Origin: Hirundichthys speculiger
Taxonomy: Eukaryota > Chordata > Actinopteri > Beloniformes > Exocoetidae
DNA length: 64,000 nt
Assembly (NCBI GenBank): GCA_018398805.1
Contig: JAGFBZ010000900.1
Coordinates: 806,001 to 870,000 of the forward strand
Direction: 5' to 3'
Position 1 is the stretch's first letter. The number at the start of each line of letters is the position of its first letter. The notes under the pieces were generated by a model. It searched no databases and was not told the DNA's origin. It saw only the letters and a program-made list of their open reading frames with translations. Of the stretch, positions 23,420-33,586 are shown one piece after another. The position numbers and the translations under genes were made by a program.

Positions 23420-24392
23420 GTAAAGCACATAAATGAGCGCTCTGCATTCATGCACATACGACTTCAAATGACATGATGTAAACATACACCATGTATTATC
23501 TAACTGCATGTTAGATAATGGTCTCTGAATCACGTTTCTAAAAATTAGTAATTTTAGAGTTGGGGCCTAGTTTTGGTTTTCAATGAGGGGCCTGAAGGAC
23601 AAAATGCTGGGGTGTCTTGTAACTCAAGTTGACTCCATCAATCCATCCATTATCTTCCGCTTGGTCCAGAGTCGGGTTGCAGAGGCAGCAACTTAAACAA
23701 AGAGGCCCAGACCTCCCTCCCCCCCAGTTGCCTCCATCAGCTCCTCCGAAGAAAAGACTGAGGCGCTCCCAGGCCAGGCCAGTGATGTAGTCTCTCCCCT
23801 GGCCTGGCTCTGCCTCATGTTCTTATCCCAGTTACATGCCAGAGCACCTCTCCAAGGGGGCATCCGGGGGGGCATCCTAACCAGGTACCCTGTCTGTCAG
23901 GGATAGTCCAGCCACCCTACGGAGAAAACTAATTTCAGCCATTTGTATCTGCGATCTCATTGTTTCGGTTACTACCCACAACCCTCCCATAGGTGAGGGA
24001 TGGAGCGAAGATCGACCCGTAAACAGAGAGACCTTGTCTTTTGGCTCAGCTTCTCTTCACCAACAGACCAGTACAGAGTCCGCACCATCGCAGATGCTGC
24101 ACCAATCCGTCTTTCAATCCCTCGCTCCCTTCTCCCATTACTCATTAACGAGACCTCGAGATACTTAAACTCCTCCGCTTGAGGCAGAACCTCACTCCCA
24201 CACTGGAGAAGGCATTCTACCCATTTTCAGACAGGGTTCTCAAATTGATTCTTTTTTCTGAAAAATAATAATAAAAGCTCCATAATGTTGTAGTTACTGT
24301 ATTGATGTGTTGTTGATTTTTTTTTTCTTTTGTGTTGAATACCCCACTTCTAACCACCTGCCTGAACTTCACTGACATTGCTCATGCGCCAG
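23420..24392 (+). other. Intron between TSR3 and TSR4 exons (973 bp)
   Basis: Most of it (23637-24236) is a LINE 3' end. The remaining 217 bp at the left and about 155 bp at the right show only T-rich sequence and the splice sites. Confidence 0.85.
23637..24236 (-). mobile_element. 3' end of a non-LTR retrotransposon, reverse orientation
   Basis: On the - strand it ends with GGATGGATTGATGG, a GATG-type tail. Before it lie a broken reverse-transcriptase C-terminus (phrases like LAWPGSASVFSSEELMEATG) and, further upstream, SLMSNGRREREGLKDGLVQH. It is the same family as 10369-10622 but longer. Multiple frame changes make it inactive. It fills most of the short intron between TSR3 and TSR4. Confidence 0.82.
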
Positions 24393-24557
24393 GTGGAGGT
24401 AACTGGGGCAACTGGAACCACTGGAGTCTCTGCAGCAAGACATGTGACTCCGGGTGGCAGCGCCGCTTCAGGATGTGCGAGGGCACCGGTGTACAAGGTT
24501 ACCCCTGCGAAGGCTCAGGAGAGGAGGTCCGGCCCTGTAACGAGAAGAAGTGCCCTG
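24393..24557 (+). CDS. adgrb2: adgrb2 exon: TSR4
   Basis: The 165-bp exon, phase 1 at both ends, begins [20 protein letters not shown] and ends [12 protein letters not shown]. It matches the last TSR of BAI receptors, which has W-x2-W-x2-W, CSKxCDxGWxRR and a CEGxGEEVRxCNExxCP ending, and directly precedes the HormR domain, as here. The acceptor GCGCCAG has a weak pyrimidine tract. The donor G|GTCAGT is chosen over GTGAGT five bases later because only the first keeps phase 1. The frame is intact. Confidence 0.94.
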
Positions 24558-26461
24558 GTCAGTGAGTTGTGTGTGTGTGTGTGTGTGTGTCAGAAAGAGC
24601 GAAGGTACAAAAGCAGAGATGAGAACTATAGTTTCCTCGTAGGATTATGCACTGTTCATGTGGGTACATATAGCACAAAGTGTTTGTCCAGTTTGAAAAA
24701 TGTGCATGAGCCTTAATTGTACATACGGTGATCCCTTATTTTTTGCGGTTAATAAGGACCGACGCCCCTCCCCGCGACAATCAAAATCCGCGATCTGGAG
24801 CCGGAGCCCCAATAATGTGTTTAAAATGTGTTTAAAAACCCCAAAAAAGTAGCAAAACACTGCAGCGAAACAAGACAAAGGCTCAACTGTGGTCTTTCTG
24901 TTTCCTTCACAGCCTCTGGTCTCTGAACCGTAGTAAACAAATCGCTGGTATTGTGCTATTTTTGGCTCGTAATTAGCAGCTAACACGCTAACAACAACAA
25001 AACAAAAAGTCCAGTTTTCTCTGCATGGAACGGACACTTTATTCTGGCACTGCAGGAACTTGTAACATCACACAGGTTGTATTGTTCGGTTCCTGTCGGT
25101 TAACAGAGAATGTAAATCTATACACGCTGGACTGCTGTTGATGCTCACTACACTTTTTATCTAACCCCGTTTTCTTCTGCCGTCCCACGACACACACACT
25201 CCATTACCCATAAGGCCACATCATTACCCATAAGGCTACCTTCTTAAAGGGGCCAGGCTGGCTCACAGCATTTTTTCACTGTGAGATGAAAGCGCACAAA
25301 ATCCTGTGATGTTTCCGCGATTTAAAAATTTTTTTTAATTATACCATATATTTCTGAAAAAAAATCCGCAAATAACTAAAACCGCGGAACTTAAACCGCG
25401 AAGTGGCAAGGGATCACTGTAAATATTATTTGTCACGCAGCCCTGAGGCTCATGTCACAGCCAAATGCATCTGTTGCAACTTTAAAACTGCACCCACCTT
25501 CTCATATTTATCTGTTTTTTTCAATACACACACTTATTGGTCTTTACCGAGTAATTGATTTTATAAATCCTACCTTCTTGTTCTTTCCTTTTTATTCTTT
25601 TTATATGTGTAACTCCATTTACCTTTAAATGTCTTCATCTTTTTCCTATTATAACATTATGACATCCCCTTTCAAGCCCGGAGCTACTCTTTAGCCTTAG
25701 GTCTGAAAGGGTTTACTTGTTTTTTCCTGCGCTTAGCTTCCCTGGTTTTTGCAGATTGCTGTATTTGTTTCCCTTACCTTTGGTGACATAGCATTTAATG
25801 GTCCGCTTGGTTTTGTTTGTCATTGTCTTGTCTGAAGATGGGTGAATATTTGGTATATTCCTGAGCTTCGCATGCCGGCTTTAAAGTCTGACGGACCACA
25901 AATGACAAAATGTCTGAGTGCAGCCTTAACTGTGACCTCTCTGCTTTTAGAGGCTCTCGAGCCTCTTTTACAGAAGACAGAGTTCTTGTCTGTTGGCTTT
26001 GCTGGGGAAGATCATATCTTATTTTTACTCTTTCTGCCTCAGCTCTGTGCTCTCCATCCCTCTTCATCTCTCTGCATCAGCCTCTGCCAGTGCTTGTCTC
26101 CCCCTTGGAATATCTTCAGAGCGCTCTTCCTCGTTTTTTCATCAGGGTTATGAAAGAGACAGAGGGGGGGAAAACAGATGAATAAAAAGGGTGGATAAGA
26201 TGAAGAGGGAATGAGATGCTGCACTGAGGCAATGTCACTGACAGAGAGTACTGAGAATTGTACAAGGGAATAAGATTGGGAGCTACTGTAGGAGAGCATA
26301 GATTTGTATCTTGTTTTTTTTTGTGCTTTTCGGTCTCTCCCTTCTCTCTCTCTCTCTCTCTCGCTATCTCACTCTTTCTCTTTGGCATGGTGATTTTCTT
26401 ATTCTTTCTCCCTGCCAGGCAGTGTTACATTTTACTTTGTATGTGTGTTTCTCACCAACAG
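24558..26461 (+). other. Intron between TSR4 and HormR exons (1.9 kb)
   Basis: It holds a (TG)n microsatellite right after the donor (24568-24590), the third pogo-like MITE (24726-25419) and a T/C-rich right half with CT repeats (about 26340-26366). Nothing coding is seen. Confidence 0.85.
24726..25419 (+). mobile_element. Pogo/Tigger-like MITE, copy 3
   Basis: The left end CGGTGATCCCTTATTTTTTG differs by one base from the family CAG start; the right end is GGCAAGGGATCACTG. TA flanks both sides (24724-24725, 25420-25421). An internal small duplication of CATTACCCATAAGG (about 25202-25230) also occurs in copy 4 but not copy 2, suggesting copies 3 and 4 share a subfamily. It has the same direction as copy 2, so the two bracket the TSR3 and TSR4 exons as direct repeats. 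Confidence 0.9.
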
Positions 26462-26563
26462 CTCCACATGAGATATGCAAAGATGAGCACCTCCTCTCAA
26501 TGTCATGGAAAAGAGCCTCAGCTGGAGAAACCGTCTACAATAAATGTCCAACAAATACCACTG
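26462..26563 (+). CDS. adgrb2: adgrb2 exon: first half of the hormone-receptor (HormR) domain
   Basis: The 102-bp exon, phase 1 at both ends, reads APHEICKDEHLLSMSWKRAS, then AGETVYNKCPTNTTG. BAI receptors have AP-x-EIC-x-x-x-x-L-x-SM-x-WKR-x-x-AG-x-x-x-x-x-CP-x-x-x-TG at this point, directly after the last TSR. It contributes two of the domain Cys, the core Trp of SMSWKR, and an NTT N-glycosylation sequon. The acceptor is CCAACAG. The donor G|GTTGGT is weak but is the only one that keeps the frame into the next exon. Confidence 0.93.
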
Positions 26564-28988
26564 GTTGGTCACATTCTGTATTTTTAGCTATAAATGGTAT
26601 CAGTTTGTTGATGACAGCATGTTTTAATGAGGGGTCGCATGACCGTTGCTATATTAGATAGATAGATAGATAGATAGATAGATACAATTTATCGCAGACT
26701 CAGGGTCTAAGATATTAACAGCTGAAAAGAAGAAAGAAAAATTATTCAAAATTACTTTAAAACACGATTTAGTAAGCATAGCTGTTGTAATTTATAATCC
26801 TCATAATCACAATAAAGGAAAGATTATTATCTATAAAACCTTTTGAATGAGGATAGGATCAGAGGCAACAACGAAGGACAAATAAACGGAAGTTCACACT
26901 TTTTTTTGATATAGTGAATAACAATATAATAACAGGTGTAAAAAATCAATTAGCCAACTTAATCTAAGGTTATTAAAAAAAACATGAATAGAAAGCCCAA
27001 TCATACTCATCCGGGGCTTTGCAGACCCGTACTTCTCCAGTTTTCTCCAGTTTCAAGGGGAAGTAGACAGGATCACCACTCACGTAGCTATCAGTGCTAA
27101 TCTGTTTCTTGTTGAAATGACGGCAACATTGCCTGAAATTTCTTCTGGGGTTCAGCATGTCGACATTCTTCCTGATTTTTCCTTCTCTGACGCCAAATCA
27201 CTGCCTTCCACCTCCTCTGTGCAGAGAGATCTTTTGACCGCTGTACCTACGTCACATCAGCCATGAAGGGATGGATGTGTAGCTTCTTTGCTGTGGACCA
27301 GTTTGATTTTCACTCCGCAGAATCACAGTAGTACACCACGGTTGTTTGAAGGGGGAAAATGACAAAAAAAAGCATGATCTCTATTACTTGTTTTGGCTTG
27401 TTGCTATCTTTAAGGGAAGTGGTCATATCTGCAAAATGCCCCGAATGCAACACTTTACTGCGAACTAGCGGAAAAAAATAGCACTGTTTTGCAGTACGCT
27501 TGTAGCGTCTATTGAAACAGTATTTTCATTTCGTTTAATGGCTTTTGACACAAATACTGTTGTGTGAAAGTACAGTATGTTTCACATACAAGTACAAAAA
27601 TACAGACAAAAACAGATACTGAGAATTGACTTCTGGTTAGCCCAGTCAATGCATGCTAGCGATTAGCAGTTAATATGAGAAATGCTACAAAAGCAACAAT
27701 GAAGGGGGAAAATACTAAGAAAGATGCAGGAAATAACTCCCTTTAGAAATTCCTTCAAGAAAAAAAAACATGGATTTTAACAATCTTTGAAATGAAGCTA
27801 TAGCATGTCCATCAGGAGCAACGAAGCATCTGTTAGCTGAACGGAATCCACATACATGAGCTAATTTAATCAAGAAAAAAATGATAAAGACTCGCAAAGA
27901 GATATTTATCAAGACTGTTTTGAATAAATTCATAACCAACCTAAAAAAAATAAATGTTGCTAGATGATAATTGTTCATTTTTATGCTCAAATGCATTGCT
28001 ATTTTCTGTATACATCACTTGCTACTGCAATTCTAGTCTAAGCTGGAGTGATTTTTCCAAACATGTCTCTAAACATTTTGTTTTACTTCCAGAGTCAAAT
28101 CAAAAGGAGATCTAGTTCAGAAGTCCCATCATGAGCAGATGTGCTCCTGCATAATCTGCCAATTGCTTCGACATCAAAAACCCATCAAAATAAATCAGAT
28201 AGCCTGCCAGTATACATTATGCTTTAAACAGTTACATTTGATCCGAAATCAGAAAGGTGCATCTCATTAACTGAGAATTTGACAGTTGCTTTATTACTCA
28301 TCAAACGAAAGGAATAGTCATTTTAGTAAAGTACTCTTGCCCATCTTTTCTAATTTATCACCTACCAACTGGGTAAAAGCAGTTTATAAATGTAGCATAT
28401 GTTGTTATTTGCAGATGAAACTATCAGAAATGATATGTTGCTCCATGAAAATTCACAGAAGCAGATCTGATGTTTTCTTGAAAGTGTTGAACATATCATG
28501 ACAACATAATAGTTTTTCAAGAGCTGAGAGTTGACTAATATATTAATGAGAGCTGATATAATGATATAATAATGACATAAGTGAGCTATTATCTAATTAA
28601 GTATGAGTAAAAGTACATTTATTTTCACAGAAGTCAAATAACCAGTTTGTGAAAGAAATATGTTCCAGTCAGGTAAACAGCAATTTGGAATATAATTACC
28701 CTAAATATACAATAATACATTTGCCCACAGTCTCTTTCCTAAGATTATATTAAAAAAAAATCTATAGTCCCTACCTGACCTTTCATTAATGTTCATATCT
28801 CTCTGTTTTAAAATTTAAATAAAAGATTGATTTCTTTTGTGGCAATGCTTGTAGAAGGTTTGAGCATTACAGCACATTAATAGTAAGAGTGTATACTTTA
28901 AATGTGAATTTACTGCACCTTCTATTCACATCTCTCTCTCTCTCTCTCTCTTTTCTATCCTCTTTTTTCCTTTCTTTTGCTTTTCCAG
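26564..28988 (+). other. Intron within the HormR domain (2.4 kb)
   Basis: It contains a (TAGA)7 microsatellite (26655-26684) and A/T-rich unique sequence. No element ends or exon were recognised. Confidence 0.75.
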
Positions 28989-29095
28989 GATCTGCTAGTC
29001 GTCGTTGTATGCTGGACAATAATGGAGTTGCTTTCTGGGGTCCTCCGAGCTTCGCCAGATGCGTCTCACTTGAATATAGATATTTACATTTATCT
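28989..29095 (+). CDS. adgrb2: adgrb2 exon: second half of the HormR domain
   Basis: The 107-bp exon (phase 1 to 0) reads [20 protein letters not shown], then [16 protein letters not shown]. This is the closing half of the BAI HormR domain: SRRC, GVAxWxxPSFARC with its invariant Trp and two Cys, and the EYRYL linker leading into GAIN. The acceptor is TTTTCCAG and the donor is TCT|GTGAGT (consensus). No stop or frame break. Confidence 0.94.
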
Positions 29096-32027
29096 GTGAG
29101 TTCCTTTTTTGTCAAATAAGTAGCAAATAGCTGAGTCTCAGAACGCCTTGATATTGATTTGTCTTTCACATTTTTCAGCAAATAAGGCACAGGCCAGTAT
29201 TTGTTTGGGTTAGATCATCTGAAGCACTTAGCTGCAGCATCACTTTTTAAAAAGTCGACGTGAAAAAGTTTTCAAAAAGACTCTCTTCCTGTCACGTACC
29301 TTGTTCAGCTGTATTCTTTTTTTTTTCTTTAGAGTTTACTTAATGTAGAGGGAGAATGATGTCTTTACTCAAGACTTGCCTCTATCTCTAATTAGCCTTT
29401 TTAATGCATTGCACTCACAGTTATCAATTAATGAACATAAGTAATGAACGTGTTCATGAGGGAACCTCTTTTCCTTCATCTCTGAACTCCAACCTTTTCT
29501 ATCTACTCTGTGATGGTGGAAGGAGATGGGGTCAGGGATTGTGCGTGACATAGCTGATTGCACTTTTAGCTTCGGTTCTAACCTTTCATTAACACCAGGG
29601 CTTAGTAATTAATTTTCTGCGACTGCTGTTATCTTATGTTCTGTCTGTCACTCTCTCTCTCTCTCCCTCTCTCTGTTTCTTGTACTGTCGTTTCGAATTT
29701 AACACGCAGACACTGGTTTTTTTTCAGTAACTCTTGCCCTCAGATGAAGTTTCACTTTGAGCAGGTCGCCACGTCTCATCTTGCATATTTTTAGCAGAAT
29801 GACCAAAAAAAAAAAAAAAAAAAAATCTACCCTCCCACCTCAAAATCTAAATCTTTTCATTTCTCTGTCAAAAACACAGCGCTAATGCTTTGATTCTGAC
29901 TTTTTTACCTGCTGCACCTGTTAGACTTTCTTACTGGAACCAAAATGTTTTCTCCATCCCAGTTCAAAATAATCCAAGATTTCAGTTATTCATCCTGTTC
30001 CAAGTAATGTTCCAACTATTTTCAATCAGTGAACGATCTGTAGTCCGCCCTCTTCAGCGACCAGGCTCTCATGATTACGGTGTCACGCTGTTGTGATGCG
30101 TTCACAATATGCTTTGGAGTTTTCTCGCTGAAATAAGCGAGAGCTTTCTTCTGGGGGAAAATAAAAAGCCCACATCACAGCATATGTTGTTTCAAACAGC
30201 AACATTAACGATGCCTTCACCGCTGTTTAAATTACTCATGCCACGTGTAACAATGCAGCCCCAAAGGAACACAGATGCCCAGAGTTCCTTTTTCTTTTTA
30301 AATACATACAGTACTTGTCATAAGTTTGGAAACAGCTACCTGCTTCTGTTTGACTTAGCAGCTGTGTTTCTCGACATTGAAGAACTAAAACATTCCCAGA
30401 CCTGCCCTGTGGTTTTCATTCTACAATTACGTCTTTTTTTTTTCCATTTGATCATTCATTATCGCTTTTTGAGCCTTATCTACAGAGTTTTCTATTAATA
30501 CTTTAAATCTTTTAATCAAGATATACATAGCAGACGATAAAAACGACACAAGCAGATCAGAGTATTTGTCAAAGCCTTTTTTAGCTGAGGCTGAGTGCCT
30601 GTGTGAAGAACTGTCTTCCCTTCAAAGATGTGTAAACTGTAACTCACACTTGTATCACCTTTGGACCACTGCAGTGTATTTTGGTTGATATCAGTCTTCT
30701 CTGTGTTGGTTGAAAGTAGTTAAGACAGAAACAGGTCAGTTTTCTGACGAGCATGAACACATCACTCCAGTGCTGGCATCCTTTTCTCTGGATCCTCTTC
30801 TAAATTTAGATTAATCTTCAAGTTTTAATGCTTACCTTTAAAATTTTTAAATAAATGGGCAATATCTTGTCTAACCTTCTTCAGATTCCCAGTAAAACCA
30901 CTGCTGGCAACCTGTGATTCGTTCACGGGTGTTTTAAGATCCATATCTATAAATGGAGGGGATTGTGCTTTTGCAGTGTGCCTCAACTCTGTGGGACAGA
31001 CATTGGTCCAGTCTCAGTTCCAAGTATGCGGACTTGTGTACTTGGAAGTTCATGCCTGGCAAGCACAACTTGGGAGAACATCCTTAAGAGGATGGAAGGA
31101 CCCGGTTTGGTCTTTCTGTTACTGTGTGACAGTGAGAGAAAGCGACTTTGCGTTGTAAAAGTAACTGCCAGACCAGAAGGTGGGAACAGGCTAAGACAAA
31201 TTCAAAAACATCTACGATTTAATTCATCTTAAACTAAGCACTCTCAACTTTACTGCGGATAAGAATGGACCATATCATCACTTAATGCAATGTATTTTTT
31301 AACGGGTTTTATGCGTTTGGTTTTCAGCCATGTTATAAATGGAGTTTGGTGCAGATGAAAACAAATCAACTCCAAAGACATCAGTGGAATGTTGCAAATC
31401 AATTAATCACAAATTTGAAGTTAAAAGAATTATATCCTTGCATGGAAACATCACAAAAATAAATTTACTTACACAATAAGAAAGTTATTACATTATTTTT
31501 TTACTCCTCCCTTTTGGGGCAGCTCAAAAACACATCCGGGGGTTTTGACCGTACTTGTTTGTCTTGATGCAGACGGTACTTTCAGCTGAGACTGACGACG
31601 TTTCCACAAGTCCAAAGAGCACAAGAGCAGACGATTATGCATATTGAGAAAAGGACCTACAGTATTTAGAACTTTATCCTGCTCAGGACTCACCTCTGCA
31701 TCTTGACTTTGGACTCCAGCAGAATATGACATCCATAACTGATTAATCTGCATCGAGCTGCACTCTTTCTATTTCATTGTTCATTTCTTAACGTTCATAA
31801 TTTTTTTTTTTATTATTATTTTTTGTTTTAAATTTTGTTTCACTTTAGGGCACTTTAATCAATCTTGTTTTAATTAAATGTTCACCATAAATAGATCTGA
31901 CCTTGATTATGACTATGATTATGATTATATTCATTGCATTCATTTCTTTTTTTTTCCAAATTGGTTTTAAAAACAGAGGTGAAGCTATTACGTTTTCTAA
32001 ACATCTCTGCTTCTCAACACATTGCAG
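29096..32027 (+). other. Intron between HormR and GAIN exons (2.9 kb)
   Basis: A/T-rich, with an A21 tract near 29804-29824 and a run of T/A around 31800-31830. No repeat family or exon was recognised; open frames near 30109-30498 have no known domain. Confidence 0.7.
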
Positions 32028-32222
32028 TTACGAGAGCATCTCGCGAAGGGTCAGAGGAACCTGGCTGTGGAGGGCATGTCTCAGATCGTACGGAGTCTCC
32101 TGGAACTTTTGCAGAGGAGGGACTACTACAGTGGTGACCTTCTCTTCTCCACGGAGATCCTGCGAAATGTGACAGACACCTTCAAAAGAGCAAACTTCGT
32201 CCCAGTTCCCGACGACGTGCAG
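32028..32222 (+). CDS. adgrb2: adgrb2 exon: GAIN domain, helical subdomain A start
   Basis: The 195-bp exon (65 codons, phase 0 at both ends) begins [20 protein letters not shown] and includes the phrases [22 protein letters not shown] and ending VPDDVQ. This is the start of the GAIN domain of BAI receptors; the [12 protein letters not shown] phrase is nearly invariant in the family and includes an NVT glycosylation sequon. The YYSGDLLF wording favours ADGRB2. The acceptor is ACATTGCAG. The donor CAG|GTGCGC is sub-optimal; reading through it continues open for about 39 codons before a stop, so retention would truncate the receptor. Confidence 0.95.
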
Positions 32223-32370
32223 GTGCGCAGACCCTCTGAACTCTCTCTCAGAGACCGCTCAAGTTGTAAATCCTTTCCTGTGCTAGTCTTACCGGAGAAT
32301 AAACTGCATGTGTCTGCAGTAAGTAACATCAGTAAAAACTGACCTTTTTTTTTTTTTTTCCTTTGTGTAG

Positions 32371-32439
32371 AAATTTTTCCAGATTGTCAGCCACATGTTG
32401 GACTTGGAAAATCTTGAGAAATGGGAGGATGCTCACCAG
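32371..32439 (+). CDS. adgrb2: adgrb2 exon: GAIN domain, short helical exon
   Basis: The 69-bp exon (23 codons, phase 0 at both ends) encodes KFFQIVSHMLDLENLEKWED followed by AHQ. It aligns with the FFQxVS..LDxENxEKWxDAxQ segment of BAI GAIN domains. It is separated from the previous exon by only 148 bp and has a strong acceptor (T-rich tract, TGTGTAG) and donor CAG|GTAGAG. Because it is symmetrical, skipping it would keep frame. Confidence 0.94.
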
Positions 32440-32939
32440 GTAGAGCCTTCTGTGCTAGCGAATGTATACTACTGGTTGTCTTTGCTTTTCTATACCTGTT
32501 TAGCATCTTTCATGTCTGTCATTGGACCATGTGTCCAAATCCCATGAAAATGCATTTGTGTATTTGTGAGTGACCTTCATCCTTTAGTCGCTTTTTTTTG
32601 TTAGTGTCATAAAACCACACCTGTTTAACAGACATGATGTCTACTTGTTAACAATTTAACTACCTGTCCATGTGTGCATAACATTTGTGTGTTATTGCGT
32701 GTGACCCATCCAGATGTCCCTTGAATTGAGGTGTGTTTACTTGCCATCTGGACATAATTTTAAAAAAAAAAAAGCAAATCTGTGGGATAGTTTTATCCCA
32801 CATGGTCACAATTTACAGCCCTAGAACCGATTTAGCGGGCTTGTTAATGGGAACAATGTTTCAACAGGTTTGCTGACTTTAAATCATCATTATGATATCA
32901 TGGTATGCTAACTGTTCTTTCCTATTATTCCTCTCACAG
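32440..32939 (+). other. Short intron within the GAIN domain (500 bp)
   Basis: A/T-rich and plain, with an A11 tract near 32762-32772. Nothing else is seen. Confidence 0.85.
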
Positions 32940-33048
32940 GTCGCTCCCGGTGCTGCTTTGCTAATGAGAGTACTAGAAGATTTCATTCACCTCATTGGAG
33001 ATGACCAGAAGCCTTTTCAAAGTTTCCTAGTAGTGACGCACAATTTCA
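32940..33048 (+). CDS. adgrb2: adgrb2 exon: GAIN domain, subdomain A end
   Basis: The 109-bp exon (phase 0 to 1) reads [20 protein letters not shown], then [16 protein letters not shown]. It aligns with the PGSxxLxRVxEDFIHLVGD..K.FQSSLIVTxN segment of ADGRB2. The acceptor is CTCTCACAG and the donor is A|GTAAGT (consensus). No disruption. With the flanking exons it completes the helical subdomain A that packs on the autoproteolytic part. Confidence 0.94.
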
Positions 33049-33439
33049 GTAAGTCTCCGTGGGCTTGTAAAAAACAAAAACCTGGCAGACATTAAAGATG
33101 TGGCAGATATTATCTTTATTATGATCAGTGTTTAATGGAATCTACTTGGATGGATTTTTTTCTTTAGATATTACTGAACTTGTGAATTTTTAGCATTTGA
33201 CAAATTGTTAAATTTTAACAAGGCACATCATTTTTTTTTTTTGTTATTACCAAATGTAATAAAAATATTCTGCCTTGTCTCACTAATCTTAGCACAATGA
33301 CTTTTTAAGACGTACAATTAGAGCCCCATTGATTTCTGTGTTTTGTCTCGTCTCTCCTTGATCTGCCGTTCTTTGTTCAAGCCTCAGTTTTGCTTTGCGT
33401 AGTTTTAACAGTATTTTTGGGGATCTTTTGTTCGTTCAG
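33049..33439 (+). other. Short intron within the GAIN domain (391 bp)
   Basis: T-rich unique sequence; nothing recognised beyond the splice signals. Confidence 0.85.
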
Positions 33440-33586
33440 TGATAACCATCCAGAAGGAGCCGATGTCAGCAGTTTCCAGTGATATCAACTTCCCCATGAA
33501 AGGACGGAGAGGAATGAAAGACTGGGCCAGAACGACGGAGGATAAGCTCTACATCCCTAAAGAAGTCTTCGCCACCCCGACTCCAA
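33440..33586 (+). CDS. adgrb2: adgrb2 exon: GAIN domain, subdomain B start
   Basis: The 147-bp exon (phase 1 to 1) reads [20 protein letters not shown], then [20 protein letters not shown] and ends [10 protein letters not shown]. The [23 protein letters not shown] block is the strongest pointer to ADGRB2 over its paralogues, which I recall as having a different word before DW. The first Met codon is completed by the A left by the previous exon. The acceptor is GTTCAG; the donor is A|GTAAGA. The frame continues open past the donor into the intron, so the exon end is set by the donor and by the phase of the next exon. Confidence 0.95.
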
